Part shown: positions 16,390 through 25,281 of the stretch, in pieces
Layout of the letters: each line of letters opens with the position of its first letter
How positions within the stretch are numbered: position 1 is the first letter of the stretch
From: Caballeronia sp. SBC1
Lineage (GTDB): Bacteria > Pseudomonadota > Gammaproteobacteria > Burkholderiales > Burkholderiaceae
Direction: 5' to 3'
Length of the DNA stretch: 64,000 nt
NCBI RefSeq assembly: GCF_011493005.1
Contig: NZ_CP049158.1
Coordinates: 620,001-684,000, forward strand
Position numbers and translations under genes: made by a program
Notes under the pieces: generated by a model
Database searches by the model: none
The model's input: only the letters and a program-made list of their open reading frames with translations
Told to the model about the DNA's origin: nothing

Positions 16390-19332
16390 CTACTTACGCA
16401 AACCACCGAAATTGTGTCCGATAAGTTGCATCTCAAGATCCTTAAGATTCTTGTAGATATGTGGGAAGCGCAACGTGCCTTCTCTCAGGATCAACACATA
16501 CAGCAGTGACGCTCGACGCAAAGGCTTATCCGCCTCCGCGAACTCTCTCATTTTTACCAAATTGTTTGCTTGATTTATCAATGCGGCAGCATGATCCTCA
16601 CGCTCTTTGGCAATGTTTTCCGGTGGACTGGCAATAAATAGAGTGTCGGCCTCACGCTCCAGGATGATCGCCTTTTTGAAATCACCACGGCCGCACTCGT
16701 CGCAGGCAAGGCTGTCCAACGCTTTTGCCAGTGGGAAACGATTCGCGTCAGGGGAAAAATCATACGACTCGCGAGCATAGTCTACTGCCTTAACTGAGGC
16801 GTCATACGCGTCATCGGGAAGGCCAACGGCACTAAAAGCAGCAGATACATTTACGAGCACTTGTTGCATGAAAGGTACTATGCGACGAAATTGAAGTAAG
16901 TCAGAGTCGTCAACCACACTTGTAGCAGATTGAGCAATCTCCGCGATCTGAATGGCTCGCATCGCATCGCCTCGGCGAGTGGCAGCATTTGTAGCATTTG
17001 CAAGAAATTCGAATAATGGCTCGATGATATTTTTCAGCGTGACCGCTGATGCTTGCCGGATTTGAGTTAGTAGCGAATCACTGAGTATCCACGCACTCTC
17101 GAATTCTTCGGGAGATAGTCTAATTGACGTGTATATCCACTGGCTCAAAAGCCTGGTATAGCGGTAAAGATAAGCGTCACTATTTTTTTTCTGGAAAATC
17201 GATAAATCCCGCTCTGCTTGGACAAGTAATGTATGAGATTCTCTGTAACGATCTGCCCTAGCCTCGCGGGTCGCCAGACCAATTCTGTTACCGCTCATTA
17301 ACCACGCGACGTTGGGATCGTCCGTAACCAGCGTTTGCAGAATGTTATAACCTGATTCAAACCACTCCCGTGAGGTGGTTAAATCTTCGACGAAAAACGC
17401 GGCGTCGGCGTACGCGGTCGCTAGTTTACAAAGGGCCATATTGCTTTCATTAAGCTCAAAGTCAACCGATAGTTGCTCAGATTCCCTGTCTTGAGTCCAT
17501 ATTATTCCTTGAAGCCCTCGTACGTCGTCGGGAAATTCTAATTTTCGCGCAAGAATTTCTCGTGTCCACGCTCGCGAAACCTCGATCAAATTCGGAGTAG
17601 CCGATCCTAAATTTCGGAGGCTAGAAGTTAAGACTTTTAGCGATATTTTTGGGGCGGCCTCTGAGAGCGCAAGAACTAAGCCACCGCGCTCCAAGGCAGC
17701 GATCCTTAAAAGTCTCGCGGTATCCGCCTCATCCGTGGACTCTATCGCTAGCAACATTGAACGAATTGCAGCATATCGACTGCGCCGGTCATGTCGGCTT
17801 GAGCCGATCCGGTTCGCAACCGTGAACGCGTTTTGCTGTTCGCGAGGCCCGAACTTTGCCACCTTCTGCAACAGGTTTGGGTCGTAAGCTAATGCTTCGG
17901 CGCATATTCGCTCCCCCATCAGATCGGGCTTCGCAGGAATCAAGCGCTCATGTCCGTTCACTGCCTCCATGTAGAGGAAAATGACACATCGCCGGACGAC
18001 CTGTAGTTCTTCGTCCAATTCTTCCTGAGACGCAGATTCCCTGAACTTCTCGCGTGCCGACGTAATAATAAGATTAAGGTCCGCCGCCATTTTCTCTCGA
18101 CTGTCGCGTTGCGGCGTGCCTTGAATCAACGTTAATGCCGCGACGCAGTTTTGAATCATCAGTACCTTTCTGTTCCCTAAACGAACAATATCAAGTGGGG
18201 CGAGACCCAGCCAGCGCGCCCAATGGCGCTTTTCCTCTCGCACCAATTCACTGACGGGTGTCGTTTCGATACGGGCACCTAGGACACTTAAATAAGCTTC
18301 TATCGCCACATTGAGCGGACTTCGATCGCCTCGATCTTGCATCCGACCAACCGGCGCTGCCTTCGTCCGCCAGCTTTTTGATACCAATTCAGGAGCCGCG
18401 TCCGGGTGATTCAGGCGTGTTGCGAATGCTTCCGCCGCACGATGAAACAGAGTTCTAGCTTGTTCGACGCTAAATGACGTGTGCCTCAAATCGACCGGCG
18501 CTTGCGCAAACGTGAGCGCCACACCTCGGACGTCTCGTATCATCTCCTCCCACCAAAAGGAAGCGCTCCTCGTGAGCAGCATGATGCGCACCGGAAGCGT
18601 CTTGGATGCTTCCAGCGCGGCATTTGCGATACGTTCGATTTGGTCCCATCGCCCGTCGGTGTAGTCCAAAGCCAGAAATACGCCCACAGCCTGCCGTTGG
18701 CGAGCATTCTCAAATAAGAGGTCAACGTCAAATGGCGAGTCAAGGGTTGCTCGATTGACAATTCCTGCAAACCATCCACGGCTTGATAACTCAGATGTCA
18801 CTTCTAACGCCAAGCGCGTTTTTCCGGCCCCCCCGGGCCCTACGTAGAGTCGCCCTTGACATTGAACATTGCTAGTTAATGTCCAACTTAAGAGGTCTGC
18901 CTTTCGGCCTAGATCATCTGTATATGGAACGACACCGTACTCCGCAACAAGTAGGTTTGATGGAGCACGGCCGAGAACCTCCGGGGTGAGTGGCGCGAAC
19001 GTTGAGGTGATTTGAACGTGCAAGCCGAGGCGCTTTTCGACCCCCTGCAGGGAAGTGTGAATGTTTATCGCGGTCTCCTCGCTCGCCACCTTGGGGGCGA
19101 GCATCGGCGCTAAAGCGCCAACAGCGCCAACAGCGCCAATAATCCCACCCAGGAGCGCAAGTTGGTTCTTTTTGACAACGACCCAGTTTCCCCAGTCTGC
19201 AACGCTTAAGATATTTTTCGGAAACTGGACGGAATCGGTCCCGCCCTTTAAGCTGGTGTAAAGTGCAACTACGCCAAACAGAAAGAGCAACGCGCAGATT
19301 GCAAGCGAGCCTATTTTTACGTTTCGCTTCAT
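16390..19332 (-). CDS. Membrane-anchored STAND-like P-loop NTPase with helical repeat C-terminus
   Basis: A large protein of 980 residues not assignable to a named family. Two membrane helices come first (about 8-28 and 58-80), then a P-loop NTPase module: Walker A GPGGAGKT at 165-172, Walker B VFLALDY with D223, and RIMLLTRS at 249-256, like the sensor strand of STAND ATPases. Residues from about 330 to the end are nearly all helical, as in TPR-like repeats used for ligand recognition. Codon use is visibly more AT-rich than neighbours, indicating transfer. An AGGAAAGGA site precedes the ATG. STAND proteins often act as immune switches, so phage defence is possible but unproven. No effector domain was recognised. 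Confidence 0.7.
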   Translation of the reverse strand: MKRNVKIGSLAICALLFLFGVVALYTSLKGGTDSVQFPKNILSVADWGNWVVVKKNQLALLGGIIGAVGAVGALAPMLAPKVASEETAINIHTSLQGVEKRLGLHVQITSTFAPLTPEVLGRAPSNLLVAEYGVVPYTDDLGRKADLLSWTLTSNVQCQGRLYVGPGGAGKTRLALEVTSELSSRGWFAGIVNRATLDSPFDVDLLFENARQRQAVGVFLALDYTDGRWDQIERIANAALEASKTLPVRIMLLTRSASFWWEEMIRDVRGVALTFAQAPVDLRHTSFSVEQARTLFHRAAEAFATRLNHPDAAPELVSKSWRTKAAPVGRMQDRGDRSPLNVAIEAYLSVLGARIETTPVSELVREEKRHWARWLGLAPLDIVRLGNRKVLMIQNCVAALTLIQGTPQRDSREKMAADLNLIITSAREKFRESASQEELDEELQVVRRCVIFLYMEAVNGHERLIPAKPDLMGERICAEALAYDPNLLQKVAKFGPREQQNAFTVANRIGSSRHDRRSRYAAIRSMLLAIESTDEADTARLLRIAALERGGLVLALSEAAPKISLKVLTSSLRNLGSATPNLIEVSRAWTREILARKLEFPDDVRGLQGIIWTQDRESEQLSVDFELNESNMALCKLATAYADAAFFVEDLTTSREWFESGYNILQTLVTDDPNVAWLMSGNRIGLATREARADRYRESHTLLVQAERDLSIFQKKNSDAYLYRYTRLLSQWIYTSIRLSPEEFESAWILSDSLLTQIRQASAVTLKNIIEPLFEFLANATNAATRRGDAMRAIQIAEIAQSATSVVDDSDLLQFRRIVPFMQQVLVNVSAAFSAVGLPDDAYDASVKAVDYARESYDFSPDANRFPLAKALDSLACDECGRGDFKKAIILEREADTLFIASPPENIAKEREDHAAALINQANNLVKMREFAEADKPLRRASLLYVLILREGTLRFPHIYKNLKDLEMQLIGHNFGGLRK

Positions 19333-19420
19333 TTTCCTTTCCTAGCTGTTGCGTAGCGCGCGTCGGGAGGGATCTGACCCAAGTCGCATTCCTGATCCCA
19401 GCTGGACGGCGACTGTATTT

Positions 19421-19787
19421 TTATAGAACGATTTTCATTGATCCGTCTGATGCGGCAACGACGTGCCGGCACCAGCGCAGAGCCCCCCATCCCGAGTCGA
19501 CCAGCGCTCCGAGAGGCAATATCGCCCGTCCTCGGAAATCGACCAACTACCCGTGGTATTCCGGACGGATTGCTTACCACTTGGTCCAGGAAGACGGCTT
19601 ACAGTCGCGGTCCCGTCCTCGTTGTTGGTCCATCTTCGTATGTTTCCTTTCTCGATCGTACGTCCATTGCCGATCCCGGAACGGCTTTCATCAGTTCCTC
19701 TCTTGTCATTACAGACTGCTCCTAGGCGGCCAAAACGGTCGACATGCCAAGCAGGCAACAAAGTACCGTTACTCTCACCGCATTCAT
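19421..19787 (-). pseudogene. Decayed small secreted-protein gene
   Basis: The ATG at 19787 follows GGAGG and opens a signal peptide (MNAVRVTVLCCLLGMSTVLAA) that meets TAG exactly at the expected cleavage site. The same frame continues EQSVMTREELMKAVPGSAM, then moves by one base near 19655 into a stretch with DGTATVSRLPGPSGK and TTGSWSISEDGRYCLSERW. A second shift near the G6 run at about 19481-19486 leads to RWCRHVVAASDGSMKIVL and a stop at 19421. The pieces together look like one small exported protein with one nonsense and two frameshift lesions. The family is not known to me. The IS66 insertion lies about 90 bp upstream. Confidence 0.5.
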
Positions 19788-19883
19788 AGACCGCCTCCAT
19801 GGCACGCCGGCCAAAAACACCAAAACCGACATTGGTGATGGCCGCCACGCAATCATTCTGCGAGCAGACGTGTCTGTATGTTC

Positions 19884-19905
19884 GTAAGCGCTCGATCTGG
19901 CACAC
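19884..19905 (+). repeat. IS66 terminal inverted repeat, left
   Basis: Begins GTAAGCGCTCGATC and matches the reverse complement of 22518-22539 at about 17 of 22 positions. It is preceded directly by the GTATGTTC target duplication. Confidence 0.9.
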
Positions 19906-19972
19906 GGGACCAACGTGACCGCGTGGCAACGGTCGCGTCAATACGGTGGTTGGGCCAAGCGTTGTTACGCGG

Positions 19973-21550
19973 TCAAGTCGTAGGCTTCGAGAAGTTAAAC
20001 GGCAGCAGGTCGCTAACATCGGCGTCTAATGCCCGTTGCGGCAATTCGCTGAGTACCCGTACGAGGTATGCATAAGGTTCGACGTTGCACGCTCGGCACG
20101 TGAGCATCAAGCTGTAGATCATGGCACTGGCCTTCGCACCAGCAACCGTGTCACTGAACATCCATGAGGATCTGCCGGTACAGAATGGCCTGATGTCGCG
20201 CTCGATCACGTTGTTATCGATTGGGGCACGCCCATCGTTCACGTAGCGGCTCAGGTACGTCCACTGATTGCGTGTATAGGAGATCGCCTTGCCCAGCAGG
20301 CTCTCAGGAAGGATCTGGGGTGCCAGTTCGTCAAGCCATTTCCTGAAGGATTCGAGCAGCGGCACGCTGTGTTGCTGGCGCAGCCGGAAGGTGTAATCGA
20401 CGCGCGTCTCGCTTTCGGGCAGATCCCCCTTTGCGAGTGTTTCGACCTGGTAGAGCGCCTTGAAGTATTCCAGTGCATCTGCTGCACGCCCGCCTGGTTT
20501 CTTCATGCTCTTGAAGGCATCAACAAATGTGCGGCGCGCGTGGGCGAGGCAGCCGAAGTGGGTCGGACCTTCGAGCGTGCGCCAAGCGGCGTATCCATCG
20601 GTCATAAGCAGGCCCTTGTAGCCCGCGAGGAACGCTTGGGGATATTGCTGTGCGCGCCCCGGCTGGTAGTCGAACAGCACGACGGGTTCGGAGCAGTCTT
20701 CAGCGCTACGGTACACCCACATATACGAGGTGCTCTGGGCGGTTTTGCCCGGTTCCTTGAGCACCTGTACCGTTGTTTCGTCGCCGTGAATCAGCTGTTG
20801 CGACAGCAATGTCTTGCGCAGCGCCTCGTACACACGGCTGTAATGCAACTCAGCAGGCCGGATGATCCAGTTCGCCAGCGTAGCGCGTCCGACTTCGATG
20901 TCCGCGCGCGCCAGCGCATGGGCCATCCGGTATAACGGTGTTCCGTCAACGTATTTGCCCGCGGTGACCGTGGCGATCATCGCCGCACTGGCGTTGCTGC
21001 CCGGCAATGGCTGGGCCGGCATCGGTGCCGTGATGACCGGCGTGCGCTCGGCGTGGCGTTCGCAGTGGCGACACGCATATTTGAAGCGCACGTGCTGGAG
21101 CACCGACGCCTTTACTTCGATGTGCAACTGTTCGCTAAGCTCTTCACCCATGCGGTGCAGTGCGTGCGCGCAGCACGGACATACCTTCGCGCTCTCGGGC
21201 AGGTCATATTCGATGCGTTGGCGTGGCAGGTGCGCCGGTAAAGGCTTACGTCCCGGTTTGCTTCTCGTGGGTGCCGGCGGATCCGGCAGGCCCGTGTCGG
21301 GGAGCACAAACGCGTCGTCAGTAACGCCGGCGTCCATGTCGTCGGACTCGCAGCCGGCGATCTGTTCGGCCTCGTCGAAGACGCGATCCTTGAGCTTCTC
21401 GCTGCTTGGGGCGAATCGCTTGCTTTGCGCGAGGCGAAACTGCTCTTCGAGCTGAGTGATCCGTTCGCCCAATTGCCGGTTGCGTGTCTCGAGTTCACGG
21501 ATATAGGCCTGGGCGGCCGGCGGCAATCGGGAGAAGTCGTCCTCGTTCAT
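19973..21550 (-). CDS. tnpC: IS66 transposase (TnpC)
   Basis: DDE-type transposase of 525 residues that cuts and joins the IS ends. An N-terminal coiled coil (ETRNRQLGERITQLEEQFRL) is followed by a zinc-finger region (CPCCAHALHR, CRHCERH), the catalytic core starting HGDETTVQVL, TDGYAAW and HFGCLAHARR, and the conserved APIDNNVIERDIRPFC near the C-terminus, with the IS66 C-terminal segment after it. A GGAGG site lies 3 bases before the ATG. Length is normal for the family and no lesion was seen. Confidence 0.96.
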   Translation of the reverse strand: MNEDDFSRLPPAAQAYIRELETRNRQLGERITQLEEQFRLAQSKRFAPSSEKLKDRVFDEAEQIAGCESDDMDAGVTDDAFVLPDTGLPDPPAPTRSKPGRKPLPAHLPRQRIEYDLPESAKVCPCCAHALHRMGEELSEQLHIEVKASVLQHVRFKYACRHCERHAERTPVITAPMPAQPLPGSNASAAMIATVTAGKYVDGTPLYRMAHALARADIEVGRATLANWIIRPAELHYSRVYEALRKTLLSQQLIHGDETTVQVLKEPGKTAQSTSYMWVYRSAEDCSEPVVLFDYQPGRAQQYPQAFLAGYKGLLMTDGYAAWRTLEGPTHFGCLAHARRTFVDAFKSMKKPGGRAADALEYFKALYQVETLAKGDLPESETRVDYTFRLRQQHSVPLLESFRKWLDELAPQILPESLLGKAISYTRNQWTYLSRYVNDGRAPIDNNVIERDIRPFCTGRSSWMFSDTVAGAKASAMIYSLMLTCRACNVEPYAYLVRVLSELPQRALDADVSDLLPFNFSKPTT

Positions 21551-21636
21551 GCCTCCACGATAACGAAGTCGCGCGCGCGATGGGTTTACGGGAATTTGTA
21601 ACAGGCCAGCCGATGCTCACAGGTGACGCGCAATGC

Positions 21637-21990
21637 TCAACTGGCGTGATGGTACGACCGTACCGGGTGGCGGCGCACAGCATCAATGTCGATGCCATCC
21701 AGGAGCCAGTGCAACTGCTCGCTTGTCAGCTTGACTACGGTCTGCTGCCGTCGTGGCCAGACGAAGTGGTCTTCTTCGAGGCGCCTCAACATCATCCAGA
21801 AACCGTTGCGATCGTAGAACAACAGTTTGACCCGGTTGCGTTTGCGGTTGTGGAAGGCGAACACGGCGCGTGCAAACGGATCGAGTTGCATGGACTGCTC
21901 GACAAGCGTCACGAGACTATTGATGCCGGCCCGGAAGTCGATCGGTTCGCGATGCAGGAAGACCGTCAGGTCTGCTTCGAAGCGAAACAT
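21637..21990 (-). CDS. tnpB: IS66 accessory protein TnpB
   Basis: The 117-residue TnpB/Orf2 protein required with TnpA for IS66 transposition. Typical features are HREPIDFRAGINSLVTLVE, AVFAFHNRKRNRVKLLFYD and GFWMMLRRLEEDHFVWP. The ATG at 21990 overlaps the tnpA stop by one base (TGATG), the normal coupling in this family. A longer frame exists but its extra N-terminus is tnpA sequence in another frame. Confidence 0.95.
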   Translation of the reverse strand: MFRFEADLTVFLHREPIDFRAGINSLVTLVEQSMQLDPFARAVFAFHNRKRNRVKLLFYDRNGFWMMLRRLEEDHFVWPRRQQTVVKLTSEQLHWLLDGIDIDAVRRHPVRSYHHAS

Positions 21991-22469
21991 CAACGCGCTC
22001 CCAATGCGGTAACCATCGCATTGACGATTGCCACGTCCTCTGCTGAACATTCGAGCTCGAGCTTCACGCCGTTGGGCAGGTGGGCAGACAGCCGTGCCAG
22101 TCGGGTTGAGCGTGGAGAAACGCAGGATGATTCCGCTCGGGTGGCACGGTGCGACGCGGGCGCGGATGCCATGACTGCTGTCGGCTCGTCGATTGCGACC
22201 ACAGGAATAAAAGCTGACGCTGCAACCGGTCCGTCGTGGGAGGTTAGGGACTGGGGCTGTTCACGCGCGCGAACCCATTTATGCAACTGGTTGGCGTTCA
22301 CCCCAGCCTTCAGGGCAAGGCCCGATAACGAGGCACCGGGCCGCATACAGGCTTCGACCAGCCGTCGTTTGTCCGCCGGATCGAAGCTTCGTTTGCCGCC
22401 GACACCAACACGCGTCACGCGTAAGGGCAAAAAACTGAGGTCATCTTCTGTCATGGATTGCGTCCGCAA
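21990..22469 (-). CDS. tnpA: IS66 accessory protein TnpA
   Basis: The 159-residue TnpA/Orf1 protein, with the helix-turn-helix typical of the family: KRSFDPADKRRLVEACMRPG, then LSGLALKAGVNANQLHKWVR. A variable middle is followed by a conserved C-terminal strand region (LPNGVKLELECSAEDVAIV). It probably binds the IS ends. The second methionine at 22454 is an alternative start. The gene is about 50 bp from the right inverted repeat. Confidence 0.92.
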   Translation of the reverse strand: MRTQSMTEDDLSFLPLRVTRVGVGGKRSFDPADKRRLVEACMRPGASLSGLALKAGVNANQLHKWVRAREQPQSLTSHDGPVAASAFIPVVAIDEPTAVMASAPASHRATRAESSCVSPRSTRLARLSAHLPNGVKLELECSAEDVAIVNAMVTALGAR

Positions 22470-22517
22470 AGTTGGGTTGCGGACGCAATCGTGAGCCTTC
22501 TTAACAACGCAAGCTAG

Positions 22518-22539
22518 GTGTGCGAAATTGCGCGCTTAC
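22518..22539 (-). repeat. IS66 terminal inverted repeat, right
   Basis: Read on the minus strand it begins GTAAGCGCGCAATT. It is followed directly by the second GTATGTTC copy at 22540-22547. Confidence 0.9.
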
Positions 22540-22739
22540 GTATGTTCGATGCCGTACCGTCTTGTAGTAACTGCTTGGGAACGCAATTCAATACTGGTAT
22601 CGGCCCCAACATGGAGTAGTCGCGATGACGACTACGAGCCAGATTTCGGCCGTTCGCCGGGAACCGATCAGTGTCCCTTGATGGCCGGGTCCTGCCAGCC
22701 GCCGACCGGTGACAAGGGTTCAGTCGCGTCCATCACTAA

Positions 22740-22769
22740 CAACCCGCCTCAACCCGCCTCAACCCGCCG
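22740..22769 (+). repeat. 10-bp tandem repeat spanning the LysR stop codon
   Basis: Three copies of CAACCCGCCT (the last ending CCG) in a row. The third copy supplies the TGA stop of the minus-strand LysR gene at 22759-22761. Confidence 0.8.
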
Positions 22770-23649
22770 CAATCCCCAGCAGCCACGCGAGCAGCGGTTT
22801 TAATTTCTCGCGATATTCATTGCGCGGCGGATGCACGAGGTAATACCCCGAACCCGTTTCAAGCACGCGTTCAAACGGCGCCACAAGCGCGCCGCTCGCG
22901 AGGTTCTCCTGCACCAGATTCAAGTCTCCCAGCGCCACGCCATGACCTCGCACCGCCGCGCCAAACGCGAGGTCGAGCGTGTCGAACACCTGCTCGCGAT
23001 ACGTATGCGACGCCAGTTCATCGCTTTCCTGCTGCAGCCATAACATCCAGCCGCGCCTGCCAAAGCTCGAATGCAGCAGCGTGTGATGTTTCAGATCTGC
23101 CGGCTTGATCAACGGATGCGGGCCATGCGCCGTCTGCGGCGAACACACGGGCGTCAATCGTTCGCGCATCAGACTGGTCGCTTCGAGTCCTTCCCATCGT
23201 CCATTACCGAAAAGGATGGCCGCGTCCAGCGTGCCTTCGCCGAAATTGGTCGGCAGGAACCACGCGGTGTCGATGTTCAACTGCGTGCCCGGCACCTCGG
23301 CGTAGAAGTCGGGAAGGCGCGGCAGCAGCCAGCGCGCGGCCAGCGTAGGCGTGACCCGCAGCGTGACGGTCTGGCCTCCCGTGCTGATGATATGCATCGA
23401 CCGGCGAGCGGTTGCAAGCAACTCTTCCACGATAGGCACAAGCCGCTGACACTCTGCCGTCGGCACCACCATCCGCGTGTGCCGCACGAACAATGCGCAG
23501 CCGAAATACTCCTCGATCTGCTGGATATGCCGGCTCACCGCGCTCTGGCTAAGGAACAACTGCTGCGATGCCGCCGTGAAATTGCCGCAACGGGCGACAA
23601 CCAGCAGCGATTGCAGCACGTTGAACGGCGGGTAGCGCTCGATTTTCAT
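22759..23649 (-). CDS. LysR-family regulator, GcvA-like
   Basis: DNA-binding regulator of 296 residues. The helix-turn-helix is within residues 8-65 (SLLVVARCGNFTAASQQLF, SQSAVSRHIQQIEEYFGCALF). The effector domain carries the GcvA-type pattern TPTLAARWLLPRLPDFYAEV near residue 100. It is transcribed away from the argH-like operon that starts at 23854; the 204-bp shared gap is the likely control region. It probably activates that operon in response to the imported compound, which is inference from arrangement only. Confidence 0.9.
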   Translation of the reverse strand: MKIERYPPFNVLQSLLVVARCGNFTAASQQLFLSQSAVSRHIQQIEEYFGCALFVRHTRMVVPTAECQRLVPIVEELLATARRSMHIISTGGQTVTLRVTPTLAARWLLPRLPDFYAEVPGTQLNIDTAWFLPTNFGEGTLDAAILFGNGRWEGLEATSLMRERLTPVCSPQTAHGPHPLIKPADLKHHTLLHSSFGRRGWMLWLQQESDELASHTYREQVFDTLDLAFGAAVRGHGVALGDLNLVQENLASGALVAPFERVLETGSGYYLVHPPRNEYREKLKPLLAWLLGIAAG

Positions 23650-23853
23650 TTATGCGAGTTGTGCATGGTAACCATGAGATTTTACCGTTTGTCGCTTAAA
23701 AATTGGCGTTCATAAAATCGCCTCAAGAGTTAAGGCTTCTTGTTCGCTCCAAAAGCGCAAGGAGCCTGGCGCTAGAGGTTCACTGCGCCATACCGAGCCA
23801 ATACCGAATCAACCAGCCCGCATTCAAACCATCCACTTCCAGGGAGTTTTCGC

Positions 23854-25281
23854 ATGGCACAACATTCAGACCGGCTGTGGGGTGGACGCTTCAAGACCGG
23901 CCCGGCACCCGCACTGACCGCGCTGTCGCGTTCCGACCCGAGCTTCTTCCGGCTAGCGCCGTATGACCTCGCGGGCTCACGCGCGCATGCGCAGGAGCTT
24001 AGGCGCGCCGAAATCCTGACAGCCGACGAACTGCAGCAACTGCTTAGCGAAATGGGCCGGCTGGAAGCGCAGTTCCTGGCAGGCGAGGTCGGCCCGACGC
24101 TAGACGATGAAGACGTGCATACCTTCCTCGAACGCGAACTGACGCAACGCCTGGGCGCAACCGGCGGCAAATTGCGCGCGGGCCGTTCGCGCAACGATCA
24201 GGCGGCGAACGACTTGCGTCTCTTTCTGCGTGACAAAGCGCGTACGCTGGCCCAAGCGGTCATCGATTTGCAGAATGCATTAATCGAGCAAGCAAACGCA
24301 CACGTTCGCAGCGTGAGCGCGGGCTTTACGCATTTGCAGCCGGCGCAACCGATTGTGTTCGCGCATCACTTGCTCGCGCATGCGCAGTCGATCTATCGCG
24401 ATCTCGATCGTCTGGGGGACTGGGATCGCCGCAGCGCGCGTTCGCCACTGGGCGCAGCGGCGCTGGCGGGATCGGCTATATGCAGGCGGCCGGAGTTGTC
24501 GGCGGCGGAACTCGGTTATGACGGCCCATGCGAAAACTCCATCGATGCCGTCGCGTCTCGCGACCACGTTGCCGAGTTCGTGTTTATCGCGAGCATGTTG
24601 TCGGTGAACTTGTCACGGCTCTCGGAGGAAGTGATCCTGTGGACCTCGCGCCAGTTCGGCTGGGTCGTACTCGACGACGGTTATGCGACCGGCAGTTCGA
24701 TCATGCCGCAGAAGAAGAACTCGGATATTGCCGAGCTGACGCGTGGCAAGGCGGGCCGATTGATCGGCAACCTGAGCGGCTTGCTTGCCACGCTCAAGTC
24801 GCTGCCGCTCGCCTATAACCGCGATCTCGCGGAAGACAAGATCGCGGCATTCGATTGCATCGATACGCTCGAGCTTGTGCTGCCCGCGATGGCCGGCATG
24901 ATCCGCACGATGCGCGTGAACGTGGATGAAATGCGCCGTCAGGCGCCCCTCGGGTTCACGCTCGCCACCGAAGTCGCGGACTGGCTCGCGCTGCGCGGCG
25001 TGCCGTTCAGCGAAGCACATGAGATCACGGGCGCGTTGGTGCAAGTCTGCGAGGAGCAGGGCATTGAACTCTCCGAGGTATCGGCCGCGACGCTGGCAAA
25101 GGTCGACGCACGGCTGGAACCTGCAGTGCTGGATCACGTGACGCTCGACGCAGCCGTGGCGGCGCGCAGCGGTTTCGGTGGCACCGCGCCGGTGCGTGTG
25201 GCCGAGCAGATTACGCGTTTGCAGACGGCGCTCGATAAGCAGCTGGCGTGGGCCACTTCATACGGTGGACCGACATGCTGA
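23854..25281 (+). CDS. argH: Argininosuccinate lyase-like enzyme (fumarase/aspartase superfamily)
   Basis: A 475-residue lyase that breaks a C-N bond and releases fumarate. Active-site features are intact: RSRNDQ at 111-116, FTHLQPAQP with H160, and the flexible loop GSSIMPQKKNSD around 280-291 with the catalytic serine. By sequence it is an ArgH, but it heads a catabolic operon with an amino-acid ABC transporter, two NodB-fold hydrolases and an MmgE/PrpD protein. The substrate may therefore be an N-substituted aspartate instead of, or besides, argininosuccinate. The stop overlaps the permease start (ATGCTGA). The ribosome site is CCAGGGAG. Confidence 0.88.
   Translation: MAQHSDRLWGGRFKTGPAPALTALSRSDPSFFRLAPYDLAGSRAHAQELRRAEILTADELQQLLSEMGRLEAQFLAGEVGPTLDDEDVHTFLERELTQRLGATGGKLRAGRSRNDQAANDLRLFLRDKARTLAQAVIDLQNALIEQANAHVRSVSAGFTHLQPAQPIVFAHHLLAHAQSIYRDLDRLGDWDRRSARSPLGAAALAGSAICRRPELSAAELGYDGPCENSIDAVASRDHVAEFVFIASMLSVNLSRLSEEVILWTSRQFGWVVLDDGYATGSSIMPQKKNSDIAELTRGKAGRLIGNLSGLLATLKSLPLAYNRDLAEDKIAAFDCIDTLELVLPAMAGMIRTMRVNVDEMRRQAPLGFTLATEVADWLALRGVPFSEAHEITGALVQVCEEQGIELSEVSAATLAKVDARLEPAVLDHVTLDAAVAARSGFGGTAPVRVAEQITRLQTALDKQLAWATSYGGPTC

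Larger units (their letters stand above)
19884..22539 (-). mobile_element. IS66-family insertion sequence, complete
   Basis: The element is 2656 bp with imperfect 22-bp terminal inverted repeats beginning GTAAGCGC, and carries tnpA, tnpB and tnpC in the usual order. It is flanked by a perfect 8-bp direct repeat GTATGTTC at 19876-19883 and 22540-22547, the target duplication size known for IS66. All three genes appear intact, so the element could still be mobile. It sits between the decayed secreted-protein gene and a LysR gene. Confidence 0.95.
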
